From a virus: 21,073 bases of DNA. Numbering within the stretch: the first letter of the stretch is position 1; each line of letters opens with the position of its first letter. Below the pieces are notes generated by a model that was not told the DNA's origin, did not search any database, and was given only the letters and a program-made list of their open reading frames with translations. Position numbers and translations under genes: made by a program. Shown one piece after another: positions 1 through 6,301 of this stretch. The DNA lies in the IMG/VR virus record IMGVR_UViG_3300025137_000370, positions 1 through 21,073 of that record; one strand, written 5' to 3'.

Positions 1-1
1 T

Positions 2-32
2 GGTAGGTTATTCTGTTGCTAAGAAACCTACC
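2..32 (-). other. hairpin after the tmRNA tag frame
   Basis: Minus-strand GGTAGGTT (32-25) pairs perfectly with AACCTACC (9-2) around a 15-nt loop. By position it is either the helix or pseudoknot that ends the coding piece of a two-piece tmRNA, or part of a terminator. The sequence needed to decide lies before base 1. Confidence 0.7.
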
Positions 33-55
33 GAAACTCCATTAACATTTACTGC

Positions 56-94
56 TTACGCAGCAAGTGCCATAGGTGCAAAGTTATCGTTTGC
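56..94 (-). other. tmRNA tag reading frame
   Basis: The resume codon is GCA (94-92) and the frame reads ANDNFAPMALAA then TAA. With the alanine brought by the charged tmRNA the tag would be AANDNFAPMALAA. Its start AANDNF is the one known from alphaproteobacterial tags such as that of Caulobacter, and the end ALAA is the kind of tail recognised by ClpXP. This frame identifies the RNA independently of its fold. Confidence 0.92.
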
Positions 95-176
95 GTTTAG
101 TGTTTTGACCAATAACGGAGTCATCCGACAATTCTCCACTTCTCTATTCCACGCCAGTCGATCCTATTTCGCCCCC

Positions 177-230
177 ATAATAATCCCACTTCCAAGCAGT
201 AATTCAATATCTCATCTAGAAGTGAGATTA
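177..230 (-). other. tmRNA internal spacer removed during maturation
   Basis: This is the 54-nt segment between the CCA end (231) and the mature 5' end (176). Its two ends are complementary over 12 positions, so in the precursor it extends the acceptor stem. In the alphaproteobacterial family this spacer is cut out to give the two-piece RNA. Confidence 0.85.
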
Positions 231-298
231 TGGTGGAGGCGTTGGGTACTGCCCCCAAGTCCTGTACGTCTTTCAATCCGTATCAACGAACTGTATTA

Positions 299-306
299 TA
301 TTTATA
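299..306 (-). promoter_or_regulatory. T4-type late promoter box TATAAATA
   Basis: An exact TATAAATA on the minus strand, the T4 late-promoter consensus, overlapping the -10 of the sigma70-type promoter. If both work, the tmRNA would be made early and late. Confidence 0.5.
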
Positions 307-329
307 CCATAGTTGATTTAAAATGTCAA
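301..329 (-). promoter_or_regulatory. sigma70-type promoter for the tmRNA
   Basis: -35 TTGACA (329-324), exactly 17 nt, -10 TATAAA (306-301) preceded by TGG, an extended -10. An A-tract lies just upstream of the -35. Expected start is near 294, giving an acceptor piece of about 64 nt. It shares its layout with five other sites in this window. Confidence 0.8.
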
Positions 330-342
330 GTACTTTTTTTAA

Positions 343-780
343 TTAAAGTTTAGTTCCTAATGGTGAAATTTTTAATTTACCATGACCAGTAGATAGAATA
401 CACATAAGCCGTTCCTCTACTGGCATTTGTTCTAGAAAAGTATAACTGCCTGTCTTTTGATTTTGTACCAGCATAGACACAATTTGTTTTTGACCTTCGC
501 CTGAATTTTGAATAGCAACTCTACCTATGAATACAGGAACTTCACCATATTGTTCTTTCATTCGATTAAGCATAACATCAATTCTTCCACATACTACAGG
601 TTTTGTACTTGTGATAATTTGGCCAGAAGGAATTTCAAGATTCTCAAAAGGGTTATGGGGTTTTGTCACTTCTTCTTTTGGTTCCTTTACAACATCAGGT
701 TTTGGTTCTGTTTCAGCCGATTGCGTTGTTTGACAACCCACTAGTAGAAACATCGCCATCATTATTGATAGGTGTTTCAT
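343..780 (-). CDS. small lipoprotein, unknown function
   Basis: A 145-residue protein with an N-terminal hydrophobic stretch ending in a lipobox, LVGC (Cys16), so a lipoprotein exported and lipidated by the host. A Pro/Glu/Lys-rich linker (about residues 20-45) is followed by a compact domain of about 100 residues that I do not recognise; it has two cysteines (in VVCGR and LMCIL). The start has a GGAG eight bases upstream. It overlaps the end of the upstream nuclease gene by 68 nt in another frame, so the signal-peptide coding lies inside the nuclease tail. Last gene before the tmRNA promoter. Confidence 0.75.
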   Translation of the reverse strand: MKHLSIMMAMFLLVGCQTTQSAETEPKPDVVKEPKEEVTKPHNPFENLEIPSGQIITSTKPVVCGRIDVMLNRMKEQYGEVPVFIGRVAIQNSGEGQKQIVSMLVQNQKTGSYTFLEQMPVEERLMCILSTGHGKLKISPLGTKL

Positions 781-1435
781 TTGATTTGCTCCATTCTTTC
801 ATAGAATCTTCCAACATAGGAAGATATTCTTTTTTATTTTTAACAAATTCTTGAACAGTACCATCCTCTGTTACTACTAGAATTACAATTTGATTTGTCT
901 TTAAACCAGTTCTTTCTTGAAACATCTCAGCGTATGCGGCAGTCTGAATATAATAATTTTCGTTCCAATCGTCATTACGTTCTCTAGAAGATGTTTTAAA
1001 ATCAATGATAGAAAGAGTATTTTTGTATTCTGCAATACAATCTACACGGCCTGCCACTTTATATTTATCACTATACAGTCCTGCTTCTTGTGCATAGATG
1101 TTATTCACATTTGGTAATGCACGATCTGACAACTGTTTGAATAGACAATAGGGCAAAAAATTCTTCTTATGTTTCTCTTCATCAAACTCGTTGTTAAGAT
1201 AATCTTCACACATATGGTGAACAGCTGTTCCTCTTGCAGAAGAGGTACGTGCAACATAGTTGGCAACATCATTACCAACACGTTTACGCCATTCCCATAA
1301 TCCTTCTTTTTTACGATTGGAAAGAACTGTAGTTATTGAGGGATATTTCTTCCCTTCTGGTGTTACGTAAAATCGTTTACGATTTATCGTTTCTGTTTTT
1401 ACTTCTGGTAGATTCACTGTCTTGTGATTGAACAT
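713..1435 (-). CDS. RecB-like PD-(D/E)XK exonuclease family protein
   Basis: A 240-residue protein with the RecB-type nuclease signature in order: His73 in the AVHHM helix, Asp132 in GRVDCIAEY, Asp145-x-Lys147 in IIDFKTSS, and the QTAAY motif (Gln164 to Tyr168). These residues bind Mg2+ and cut DNA in the family. Similar single-domain proteins are common in T4-like cyanophages; a role in recombination or host DNA breakdown is inference. The last 20 or so residues (Asn/Ser/Gly-rich) overlap the lipoprotein signal peptide and may be dispensable. The ATG lies 59 nt inside the preceding small gene, with a weak GAAAG as ribosome site. Confidence 0.82.
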   Translation of the reverse strand: MFNHKTVNLPEVKTETINRKRFYVTPEGKKYPSITTVLSNRKKEGLWEWRKRVGNDVANYVARTSSARGTAVHHMCEDYLNNEFDEEKHKKNFLPYCLFKQLSDRALPNVNNIYAQEAGLYSDKYKVAGRVDCIAEYKNTLSIIDFKTSSRERNDDWNENYYIQTAAYAEMFQERTGLKTNQIVILVVTEDGTVQEFVKNKKEYLPMLEDSMKEWSKSNETPINNDGDVSTSGLSNNAIG

Positions 1436-1610
1436 TATAATTTACTTTCATATTATATTTCACGTTTGATACATCTGCCCAAACGTCATAGTTTATTTTA
1501 CTTTTGTATTCTTCAAGTTTAGAAATGCCTATTTTAGTTTTAGCTTTATATTTTTCTGGCACTTTACCCCATCCTATCTCTCTATCCCATTGACTTTGAG
1601 TGTACTTCAT
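1377..1610 (-). CDS. small hypothetical protein
   Basis: A 77-residue basic, Tyr/Lys/Ser-rich protein with no recognised domain. Its start overlaps the lysozyme stop as ATGA, which supports translation, and its tail overlaps the nuclease start by 59 nt. The last third is low complexity and could be carried only by the overlap. Function unknown. Confidence 0.6.
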   Translation of the reverse strand: MKYTQSQWDREIGWGKVPEKYKAKTKIGISKLEEYKSKINYDVWADVSNVKYNMKVNYNVQSQDSESTRSKNRNDKS

Positions 1611-2047
1611 ACGTTTCGCATCCTTTCAACAAGACGATCTGCACGATTTGTTACTTGTTTATACCAGCGTGAATCAACCATTTCATCTGCAGCTGCGTTC
1701 CAATCTTTGGCATCTACTCCACGTTTCATACCTTTAAATTTAGATAGTCTAGGTCTACCCATATTAAACATCATATTTGCAATGATGAGTTGGACTTCTT
1801 CTGGTAGATCATCAAAATCATCATATAATTCATGACAATCTAAAATAACCGATTGTACATCATTTTTAAAACAATGGTTAACTCGTTCTTCTGAAACAGG
1901 AGTCCCTACTTCTGCACCATATTCTTCATCAGTATCTATGACCAAGTGGCCAATACCAAAAGTAGCTAACCCAAGATGGTCAAGATACACTTCATAAACA
2001 CAACCTTCATCAGCTGCAACTTCTTCTTGTAATTTTTCTATATCCAC
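1607..2047 (-). CDS. T4-type lysozyme (GH24 endolysin)
   Basis: A 146-residue muramidase that cleaves peptidoglycan. The T4 lysozyme triad is present with exact spacing: Glu14, Asp23, Thr29 (T4: 11, 20, 26), followed by FGIGH. The C-terminal half has FNMG and the SRWYKQVTNRADR stretch, like T4 SRWYNQTPNRAKR. There is no signal peptide, so release would need a holin or another route. The start is GTG at 2045-2047, sharing one base with the phoH stop, with AGGA 8-9 bases upstream. It is either the endolysin or a virion-associated enzyme; a second wall hydrolase is at 5103-5657. Confidence 0.9.
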   Translation of the reverse strand: MDIEKLQEEVAADEGCVYEVYLDHLGLATFGIGHLVIDTDEEYGAEVGTPVSEERVNHCFKNDVQSVILDCHELYDDFDDLPEEVQLIIANMMFNMGRPRLSKFKGMKRGVDAKDWNAAADEMVDSRWYKQVTNRADRLVERMRNV

Positions 2048-2757
2048 TATTCTATTCCTATTCCTAGTTTGGTTTTATTGATAAGATAACTACGAACAAA
2101 ACCAGAGCGAACAATGTCGCCTATAGTAAACTCTGTGCAATTAAATTCTTCCATTTCTTCTAAAATACGGAGAAAATTATGTAAACCATTTTTCTCATTT
2201 GTCTTTTGTAAATCTGTTTGATCAAAATCACCACAAAATACAATTTTAGAATCTTGGCCAACCCTAGTAATAATGGTATCCAATTCGTGAAAGTTTAAGT
2301 TTTGACATTCATCTACTATAACAATAGTATTGTCAAATGTCAATCCCCTTAGAAAAGAAGTTGACAAAAAGAACATCGAACCCTGTCCCTTTAATCTATC
2401 ATACAGAGAATTAAACTGTTGTTCGTTAGGCATCTCAAACATAAACTGTACCATGTTCTGATACGGTACTTGATATAGTGCGGCCTTATCTTCCTCATCG
2501 CCAGGCAGAAATCCAATTTCTCTTGTGGGAATGAGAGAACGAACCAATACAACTCTGTCGTATTTTGTTTTTAAATCAAAAACATCCTGTAGAGCTAGAT
2601 ACAGAGAGACAAAAGTTTTACCTGTTCCAGCACAACCAAATAGAAACTGATTATGTCCTTTTTTCCAAGACGAAAAGACTTGTTTCTGATTGTCGGTAAT
2701 CGGTTTAATAGTAACTAAACTATTGTGATTGATTTCTTTGTTCTTTTTTGTTGCCAT
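2047..2757 (-). CDS. phoH: PhoH-like ATPase
   Basis: A 236-residue P-loop ATPase of the PhoH family, a marker found in most marine T4-like phages. Walker A is GCAGTGKT (41-48), Walker B VIVDECQN (146-153), and a sensor-like TRVGQDSKIVFCGD with DQTD follows (about 164-182). The family is an RNA-related ATPase/helicase relative; its phage role is not settled. The ATG has AGGA seven bases upstream. A TATAAATA box and a folded RNA element lie directly in front. It shares a base with the lysozyme start. Confidence 0.93.
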   Translation of the reverse strand: MATKKNKEINHNSLVTIKPITDNQKQVFSSWKKGHNQFLFGCAGTGKTFVSLYLALQDVFDLKTKYDRVVLVRSLIPTREIGFLPGDEEDKAALYQVPYQNMVQFMFEMPNEQQFNSLYDRLKGQGSMFFLSTSFLRGLTFDNTIVIVDECQNLNFHELDTIITRVGQDSKIVFCGDFDQTDLQKTNEKNGLHNFLRILEEMEEFNCTEFTIGDIVRSGFVRSYLINKTKLGIGIE

Positions 2758-2766
2758 GATATATCC

Positions 2767-2774
2767 TATTTATA
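2767..2774 (-). promoter_or_regulatory. possible late promoter box upstream of phoH
   Basis: Exact TATAAATA 9 nt before the phoH ATG. Initiation about 6 nt downstream would leave almost no leader and would exclude the AGGA site, so either the mRNA is near-leaderless or the box is chance. Confidence 0.4.
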
Positions 2775-2828
2775 TAAGTGAGAGAGGGGATTTTCTTTCA
2801 GGCTTTACCCTACTAACCCCCCCTCTCT
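2775..2828 (-). other. long-loop hairpin with C/G-rich stem
   Basis: Minus-strand AGAGAGGGG pairs with CCCCTCTCT (9 bp) across a loop of about 30 nt with a run of seven G. No T-tract follows, so it is not a standard terminator. It sits between the folded element and the phoH start and may be part of one RNA domain. Confidence 0.5.
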
Positions 2829-2906
2829 GGTGCATGGGCGGATTGACTTCCCAGCTTGCGTAGATGCTGTGCATCCCTTGCTGAAGTTTGATTTCTCGCC
2901 CGCACC
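2829..2906 (-). ncRNA. candidate structured RNA element upstream of phoH
   Basis: A 78-nt noncoding stretch after the stop of the 106-residue gene. Outer stem: GGTGC+GGGCG (2906-2897) with CGCCC, a 2-nt bulge, GCACC (2840-2829), 10 bp. Inside, CTTCAGC pairs with GCT(GG)GAAG, and GATGC/GCATC closes a 3-nt loop. It is far more GC-rich than its surroundings. It does not fit a tRNA (no D-arm or T-loop consensus) and I cannot assign it to a riboswitch or ribozyme class. It may be a leader, a small RNA or a processing signal for phoH. Confidence 0.6.
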
Positions 2907-2910
2907 ATAA

Positions 2911-3231
2911 TTATTTAGTGACTAAAGGTTTCTTTTTTTGATGTTTCCTAATTACTTCCTTTGTCTTTAATGCTTTGTGTGACTCACCAGTTTTATATCT
3001 ATCAGCCAAATGTGAATTAGGATGAGCAGATGCAATTTGACTCATACGTTCTTTAAATCCTTCATCATTCTTAGGGCCGACACCCATAATATGATCACCA
3101 ACAAAAGCAACCGGCACTGGTACTTGTACAATTGTGGAATGAGTCTTTAGGTAGTTTTCTCTTTCATCCATAGACATAAATTCATCGAACTCTTCACCTG
3201 TATTCATATTTCTAAATTTATATGTTGGCAT
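2911..3231 (-). CDS. FmdB-like phage protein lacking zinc cysteines
   Basis: A 106-residue soluble protein beginning MPTYKFRN with a GEEFDEFMSM stretch, the layout of the FmdB regulatory-protein family common in T4-like marine phages (MPTYxFxxxxxGxxFE). The zinc-ribbon cysteine pairs of cellular FmdB are absent. The C-terminus is Lys-rich (about 90-106) and may bind nucleic acid. Role unknown; the family match rests on the N-terminus only. Confidence 0.7.
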   Translation of the reverse strand: MPTYKFRNMNTGEEFDEFMSMDERENYLKTHSTIVQVPVPVAFVGDHIMGVGPKNDEGFKERMSQIASAHPNSHLADRYKTGESHKALKTKEVIRKHQKKKPLVTK

Positions 3232-3274
3232 TATATTTCTTTCTTTTTACACACATTAATTCTTTAATCATTTT

Positions 3275-3433
3275 TCATAGCTTTGCTTTAACATCTAATA
3301 AATCTTCTACTTCTGCAATCCATTCATTGTAGTGTTGCAGAAGTAATGAGTTCATTGGATACTCTAATTCAACCCCTTTTTCGGGATCATTAGAAAAGTA
3401 GGCTAATATTTTTGTTTCAATAATCCTATTCAT
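3275..3433 (-). CDS. small hypothetical protein
   Basis: A 52-residue acidic frame starting MNRIIETKIL and ending DLLDVKAKL. It fills the gap between two better-supported genes in the same direction and has ordinary codon use. A ribosome site AAAGGA lies about 13 nt upstream, rather far. The composition suggests an all-alpha soluble protein. No function recognised. Confidence 0.55.
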   Translation of the reverse strand: MNRIIETKILAYFSNDPEKGVELEYPMNSLLLQHYNEWIAEVEDLLDVKAKL

Positions 3434-3450
3434 TATAATTTTTTATTCCT

Positions 3451-3690
3451 TTATACATCAAGCTCCATTTGCTCATCATTATTTGGTTGTAATTCTGTTA
3501 TACGTTTGTATGCATTTTGCAGCTGTTCTTGAAGCTCTTTTACATTATGTTTTAATATTTTATTTTCTTCTGTCAATATGTCAAGATTATCAGAAGATTT
3601 ACTGAAATTGGGTGTAATTGACTCAATTATTTCCATTCTACCCTCATGCATCTTCCGTAATATGTATTCGTCCCGACTTTCCCTTCTCAC
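3451..3690 (-). CDS. small coiled-coil protein
   Basis: A 79-residue protein, mostly helical. Residues about 35-70 show heptad-like Leu/Ile spacing (ILTEENKILKHNVKELQEQL), so probably a coiled-coil oligomer. The start is GTG (3688-3690) with AGGAG six bases upstream, inside the last 47 nt of the preceding gene. No function recognised. Confidence 0.6.
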   Translation of the reverse strand: MRRESRDEYILRKMHEGRMEIIESITPNFSKSSDNLDILTEENKILKHNVKELQEQLQNAYKRITELQPNNDEQMELDV

Positions 3691-4180
3691 CTGTTTCTCC
3701 TATAAACCATGCTGGTATCTCACGTTTAGTCCAACGTGCAAATCCAGACTTCTCTATTATGTAGTAGTTTTGATATGCAAGAACTGTATCCTCACCCTTA
3801 CACAATTCCGGCATACATTGTGGTGGATCAGTGAGAGGAACACCATGAACGATATTGAGAGGTGGCTTAAACAGAATGTTAAGCAACCTTTCAGTAGCAT
3901 GATGCTTACCATAACGATGAGTATACTCTTTCAATAGAGCATCCATGTGTTTCCACAACCACCTATAATTTTCAGATGATGCACGAACCCAAATGGTACT
4001 AGGATGGTTCTTGTGAGCCATCTTGTACAGTCCAGTTTCATTTGCACGATCATCACCATCAAGAACACGATGAGCAGTAGATAGCATTTGAGCAGACTCA
4101 AGTATCATCTTAACAACGTGCTTGTCGCACATCATTTGAGCTGCAATCACTGGATCACGATCTAGGTAAAAAATGTTCAT
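3644..4180 (-). CDS. conserved phage protein, MNIFYLD family
   Basis: A 178-residue soluble protein. The N-terminus MNIFYLDRDPVIAAQMMCDK and the HVVKMILESAQML stretch are typical of a family widespread in T4-like marine phages. My recollection is that relatives are sometimes named pyrimidine-dimer glycosylases, but I see no resemblance to T4 endonuclease V and do not assert it. Many His/Cys/Asp (Cys18, His21, His37, His55, His59) could bind metal. The start overlaps the 36-residue gene as ATGA; the end overlaps the coiled-coil gene by 47 nt. Confidence 0.78.
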   Translation of the reverse strand: MNIFYLDRDPVIAAQMMCDKHVVKMILESAQMLSTAHRVLDGDDRANETGLYKMAHKNHPSTIWVRASSENYRWLWKHMDALLKEYTHRYGKHHATERLLNILFKPPLNIVHGVPLTDPPQCMPELCKGEDTVLAYQNYYIIEKSGFARWTKREIPAWFIGETGEKGKSGRIHITEDA

Positions 4181-4287
4181 GGTAAGTAACTTTTATCATG
4201 TGAACAATGGTGCCAACATAATGCACAACCAGAGGTTTTAAACCTAGCAATTCTACGTTCTTTCCAAAGTTTTTTTAGTTTTTTCAT
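4177..4287 (-). CDS. microprotein with a Cys/His cluster
   Basis: A 36-residue protein: a basic N-terminal half (MKKLKKLWKERRIARFK) then SGCALCWHHCSHDK, with three Cys and three His in 10 residues, suggesting a zinc site. Both ends are translationally coupled: ATGA with the gene before and ATGA with the gene after. That double overlap is good evidence of a real gene despite its size. Its function is unknown. Confidence 0.65.
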   Translation of the reverse strand: MKKLKKLWKERRIARFKTSGCALCWHHCSHDKSYLP

Positions 4288-4490
4288 CGACCAAATTCTC
4301 CATATCCCATTACAAAATTTTCTGCACAATCCTCAGCATAACTTTCATTGTGAATTGTCATACCACGTAGTTCTGAACGGCCATTCATTTTCATATCTAC
4401 AAAATATTCTTTTTTATCAATATCCCAAAAAACTTTTGCGATACGATCACTATATTCATCTGAACCATAATACGTTGATAATTCTTTCAT
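4284..4490 (-). CDS. small hypothetical protein
   Basis: A 68-residue acidic protein (MKELSTYYGSD...), with a strand-rich middle (KVFWDIDKKEYFVDMKMNG) and CAENFVMGYGEF near the end. It overlaps the upstream oxygenase stop as TAATG and the downstream gene as ATGA. The pattern resembles small unknowns conserved in T4-like cyanophages. Function unknown. Confidence 0.68.
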   Translation of the reverse strand: MKELSTYYGSDEYSDRIAKVFWDIDKKEYFVDMKMNGRSELRGMTIHNESYAEDCAENFVMGYGEFGR

Positions 4491-5110
4491 TAAGGATTCC
4501 TTTTACTATGTGGCACATCAAAAACAAATGTTAATCTGTCTATATCACCTACATTTAAAGCTCTGTGATATTTCTTATTATCAAACCAAAAGAAAGTGCC
4601 TGGCTCAATAACGTGCATTTCAGCTGTATCCATAAGAGCTTCTTGACTTTCTTGACTAGGATGCATAGGTTTAACACCTGACTCATACAGAGGGTCTTCA
4701 CCCACCCAATACTTGTATGTTCCTTGTAAAGATAAATGATACCTGTCTCTGCTATAATAATATTTGCCTTCATCTATATGCCACCCTACTTGATCGCCTG
4801 GCTTTAATCTGAAAAATGCAGCTCGTGAGTGATTATGAAGTTTGTATTTTTTTAGAAATTTTCTTACTTGTTTATATTTATCCCATAAAGGAGTTTTTTG
4901 TTGAAGTTGTGTATTTTTAGGATCACCAAAACCACCACGTTCTGTATCATTAACTACAGCCATCATTAGTGGTAAAAAACCGTATGGTTTTAAATCACCA
5001 GAAGCACCTTTAATGCTACCAGCAACACCCCAATCATTAGGATTATCTAGCACTTGTTGGACAATATTTTTTACATCCACATTACGTTCAATAAACCTAA
5101 AATTACTCAA
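4490..5110 (-). CDS. aspartyl/asparaginyl beta-hydroxylase-like 2OG-Fe(II) dioxygenase
   Basis: A 206-residue cupin-fold oxygenase. The Fe(II) facial triad is His111-x-Asp113 (GWHIDEG) with His182 (KKYHRALN), and Arg192 (DIDRLTFVF) is placed to bind 2-oxoglutarate. The order and the EPGTFFWFDN strand match the Asp/Asn beta-hydroxylase family. Substrate unknown; phage protein, DNA base or host metabolite are all possible. The start is TTG (5108-5110) behind an excellent ribosome site AAGGAGG at 5-nt spacing, and no in-frame ATG near the N-terminus competes. It overlaps the wall-hydrolase end by 8 nt. Confidence 0.83.
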   Translation of the reverse strand: MSNFRFIERNVDVKNIVQQVLDNPNDWGVAGSIKGASGDLKPYGFLPLMMAVVNDTERGGFGDPKNTQLQQKTPLWDKYKQVRKFLKKYKLHNHSRAAFFRLKPGDQVGWHIDEGKYYYSRDRYHLSLQGTYKYWVGEDPLYESGVKPMHPSQESQEALMDTAEMHVIEPGTFFWFDNKKYHRALNVGDIDRLTFVFDVPHSKRNP

Positions 5111-5657
5111 CAGGGCCTCCTTTTTGATGTTTTTCCCAACGATAGAATATGTGATTGCCTATTCTTGTTGTTCTAGTTTTTACTTTTGCCCATGCTGGTT
5201 TAACGTAATCAGCATGATAAAAAGTTGCACCATCAGTTATATCTATAAAATTAATATCATTATAGACTATAGACTTGGCAATTGTCAATATTCTTTTGTA
5301 AGTTTTTTTATCCCTTGGTTCATCAGACTTGCCATCACAATACCAAGAAAATTGACAACGATTTTTTATAGGATAAAACTTTGCATCATTAGGATCAGAC
5401 GTTTGTCGAGTCTTCCAACTTTCTCTTGTTGGCCCTTGATATATAACTCCACAAATTGTATTAGGAAATCTCTTATCTTTTACTCTATTTAGAACAACAG
5501 AAGAAACACCAAGAAGTCCAGCACTACCTTGACCTCTAGCTTCATGATACATATTAAGTGCAAGACACTCAACAGAAACACTTTTATTTTCTGGTGCAGT
5601 TGCAATTGTTGGAGTGAATATAACCAATCCAACCGTAAGTAGTTCAGATAAATTCAT
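5103..5657 (-). CDS. SleB-type cell wall hydrolase
   Basis: A 184-residue exported protein. An N-terminal hydrophobic segment (about residues 5-22) is a signal peptide or anchor. The Hydrolase_2 (SleB/CwlJ) domain follows: catalytic Glu39 in NMYHEARGQ, then SSVVLNRVKDKRFP, the CQFSWYCDG motif and ATFYHADYVKPAW. The family cuts glycan strands as a lytic transglycosylase. With its own export signal it could act from the periplasm without a holin, complementing the GH24 lysozyme at 1607. A 25-residue membrane microprotein is encoded one base upstream. Confidence 0.88.
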   Translation of the reverse strand: MNLSELLTVGLVIFTPTIATAPENKSVSVECLALNMYHEARGQGSAGLLGVSSVVLNRVKDKRFPNTICGVIYQGPTRESWKTRQTSDPNDAKFYPIKNRCQFSWYCDGKSDEPRDKKTYKRILTIAKSIVYNDINFIDITDGATFYHADYVKPAWAKVKTRTTRIGNHIFYRWEKHQKGGPVE

Positions 5658-5658
5658 T

Positions 5659-5736
5659 TTAGAACATTATACAAGCAGCATAAAGCATTCCAAAGATTAT
5701 AGTAATACCCAAAACATCATCAAATTTTATTTTCAT
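5659..5736 (-). CDS. single-helix membrane microprotein
   Basis: A 25-residue frame: MKIKFDD then a hydrophobic helix (VLGITIIFGMLYAACIMF). Its start overlaps the upstream stop as ATGA and its stop lies one base before the wall-hydrolase ATG, so it would be co-translated with it. A holin or lysis-helper role is suggested only by position and the membrane span. Confidence 0.5.
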   Translation of the reverse strand: MKIKFDDVLGITIIFGMLYAACIMF

Positions 5737-5960
5737 TTTAAATTATACTCATATTGTTTGTTTGTTTTGTCAGTTACAACAACTCCACTATCTCTTAATT
5801 TTTTAAGAGAATGATATAAAGTAGAAGTAAATTTTTTACCATTCCAATATGGTGAAAGTCTCCACCAAAATTCCATACGTTTCTTAGTAGACTTACCTAC
5901 TACAAAAAGATAGGATTTAATAAATTCTATTTCTTTAATTGGGGTTGAAGTATAACTCAT
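5733..5960 (-). CDS. small basic protein, possible winged-helix
   Basis: A 75-residue protein starting MSYTSTPIKEIE. The helix-loop-helix LYHSLKKLRDSGVVVTD followed by a short strand (KQYEYNLK) resembles a winged-helix DNA-binding wing; this is a visual guess. I chose ATG 5960 because it overlaps the upstream stop as TAATG; the longer frame to 5984 would need a TTG inside the upstream gene. AGGAG lies about 13 nt upstream of the chosen ATG. Confidence 0.6.
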   Translation of the reverse strand: MSYTSTPIKEIEFIKSYLFVVGKSTKKRMEFWWRLSPYWNGKKFTSTLYHSLKKLRDSGVVVTDKTNKQYEYNLK

Positions 5961-6301
5961 TACAGATAACAAGCTCCTGTCCAACTGATCGGGTATCCAC
6001 CGTCAAGGATATTTCCTCGAGCAGCATTTCGAGCAGGGGCAACCCAACTAGCGGCCATCAAGATATCACCTTTCTTGAATTTCTTATCATTGTCAACACC
6101 GACAACAAATGCTTTCACACTACTATTACAGACAACCTTGATGTACTTCTTACCATACCGAATATCAAAACTATCGGCATAGCCATCACACATACTTTTA
6201 TTGTCCGGCATAAAATTATTGTAATCCTCAATCATTGCAGACTTCATCTTAGAAAGTCCAGACAAAACCGAATTAGCAGTATCTTTTACAAAAACAGTCA
6301 T
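5960..6301 (-). CDS. hypothetical phage protein
   Basis: A 113-residue soluble protein (MTVFVKDTANSVLSGLSKM...). It has helical N- and strand-rich middle parts, three cysteines and a terminal GGYPISWTGACYL. No domain recognised. It overlaps the gene before it as TAATG and belongs to the unit driven by the promoter at 6559-6587. Confidence 0.7.
   Translation of the reverse strand: MTVFVKDTANSVLSGLSKMKSAMIEDYNNFMPDNKSMCDGYADSFDIRYGKKYIKVVCNSSVKAFVVGVDNDKKFKKGDILMAASWVAPARNAARGNILDGGYPISWTGACYL

Larger units (their letters stand above)
1..294 (-). ncRNA. ssrA: circularly permuted (two-piece) tmRNA, alphaproteobacterial type
   Basis: Transfer-messenger RNA, which frees stalled ribosomes and tags the unfinished protein for proteolysis. 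Read on the minus strand, the piece ending in CCA comes first (about 294-231), then an intervening segment (230-177), then the piece starting GGGGGCG (176 downward). This is the permuted order of alphaproteobacterial tmRNAs. The acceptor stem GGGGGCG (176-170) pairs with CGCCTCC (241-235), followed by A-CCA. A T-arm-like hairpin TTGGG/CCCAA with a 7-nt loop lies just before it. The intervening segment closes the ends with TAATCTCACTTC pairing to GAAGTGGGATTA, one G-U pair. A GGAG/CTCC pseudoknot-like element precedes the tag frame. The 5' end is inferred from the promoter; the 3' end is at or beyond the window edge. The acceptor-stem match, CCA and tag make the call strong. Confidence 0.93.

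Noticed and set aside
105-353. Open plus-strand frame of 82 codons at the left end
   Set aside because: It is antisense to the tmRNA, whose stem, CCA and tag explain every base pattern there; the peptide has no protein-like character.
2775-2828. Rho-independent terminator before phoH
   Set aside because: Stem is followed by ACTTATATAA, no T-run, and the loop is about 30 nt.
2829-2906. Folded element as a tRNA because it is 78 nt and ends CACCA
   Set aside because: No D-arm, anticodon arm or T-loop consensus; the outer stem has a bulge and is 10 bp.
3644-4180. T4 endonuclease V (denV) homologue
   Set aside because: No similarity to the T4 protein's N-terminal catalytic Thr region or its WYKYYGKA tail; kept as unknown family.
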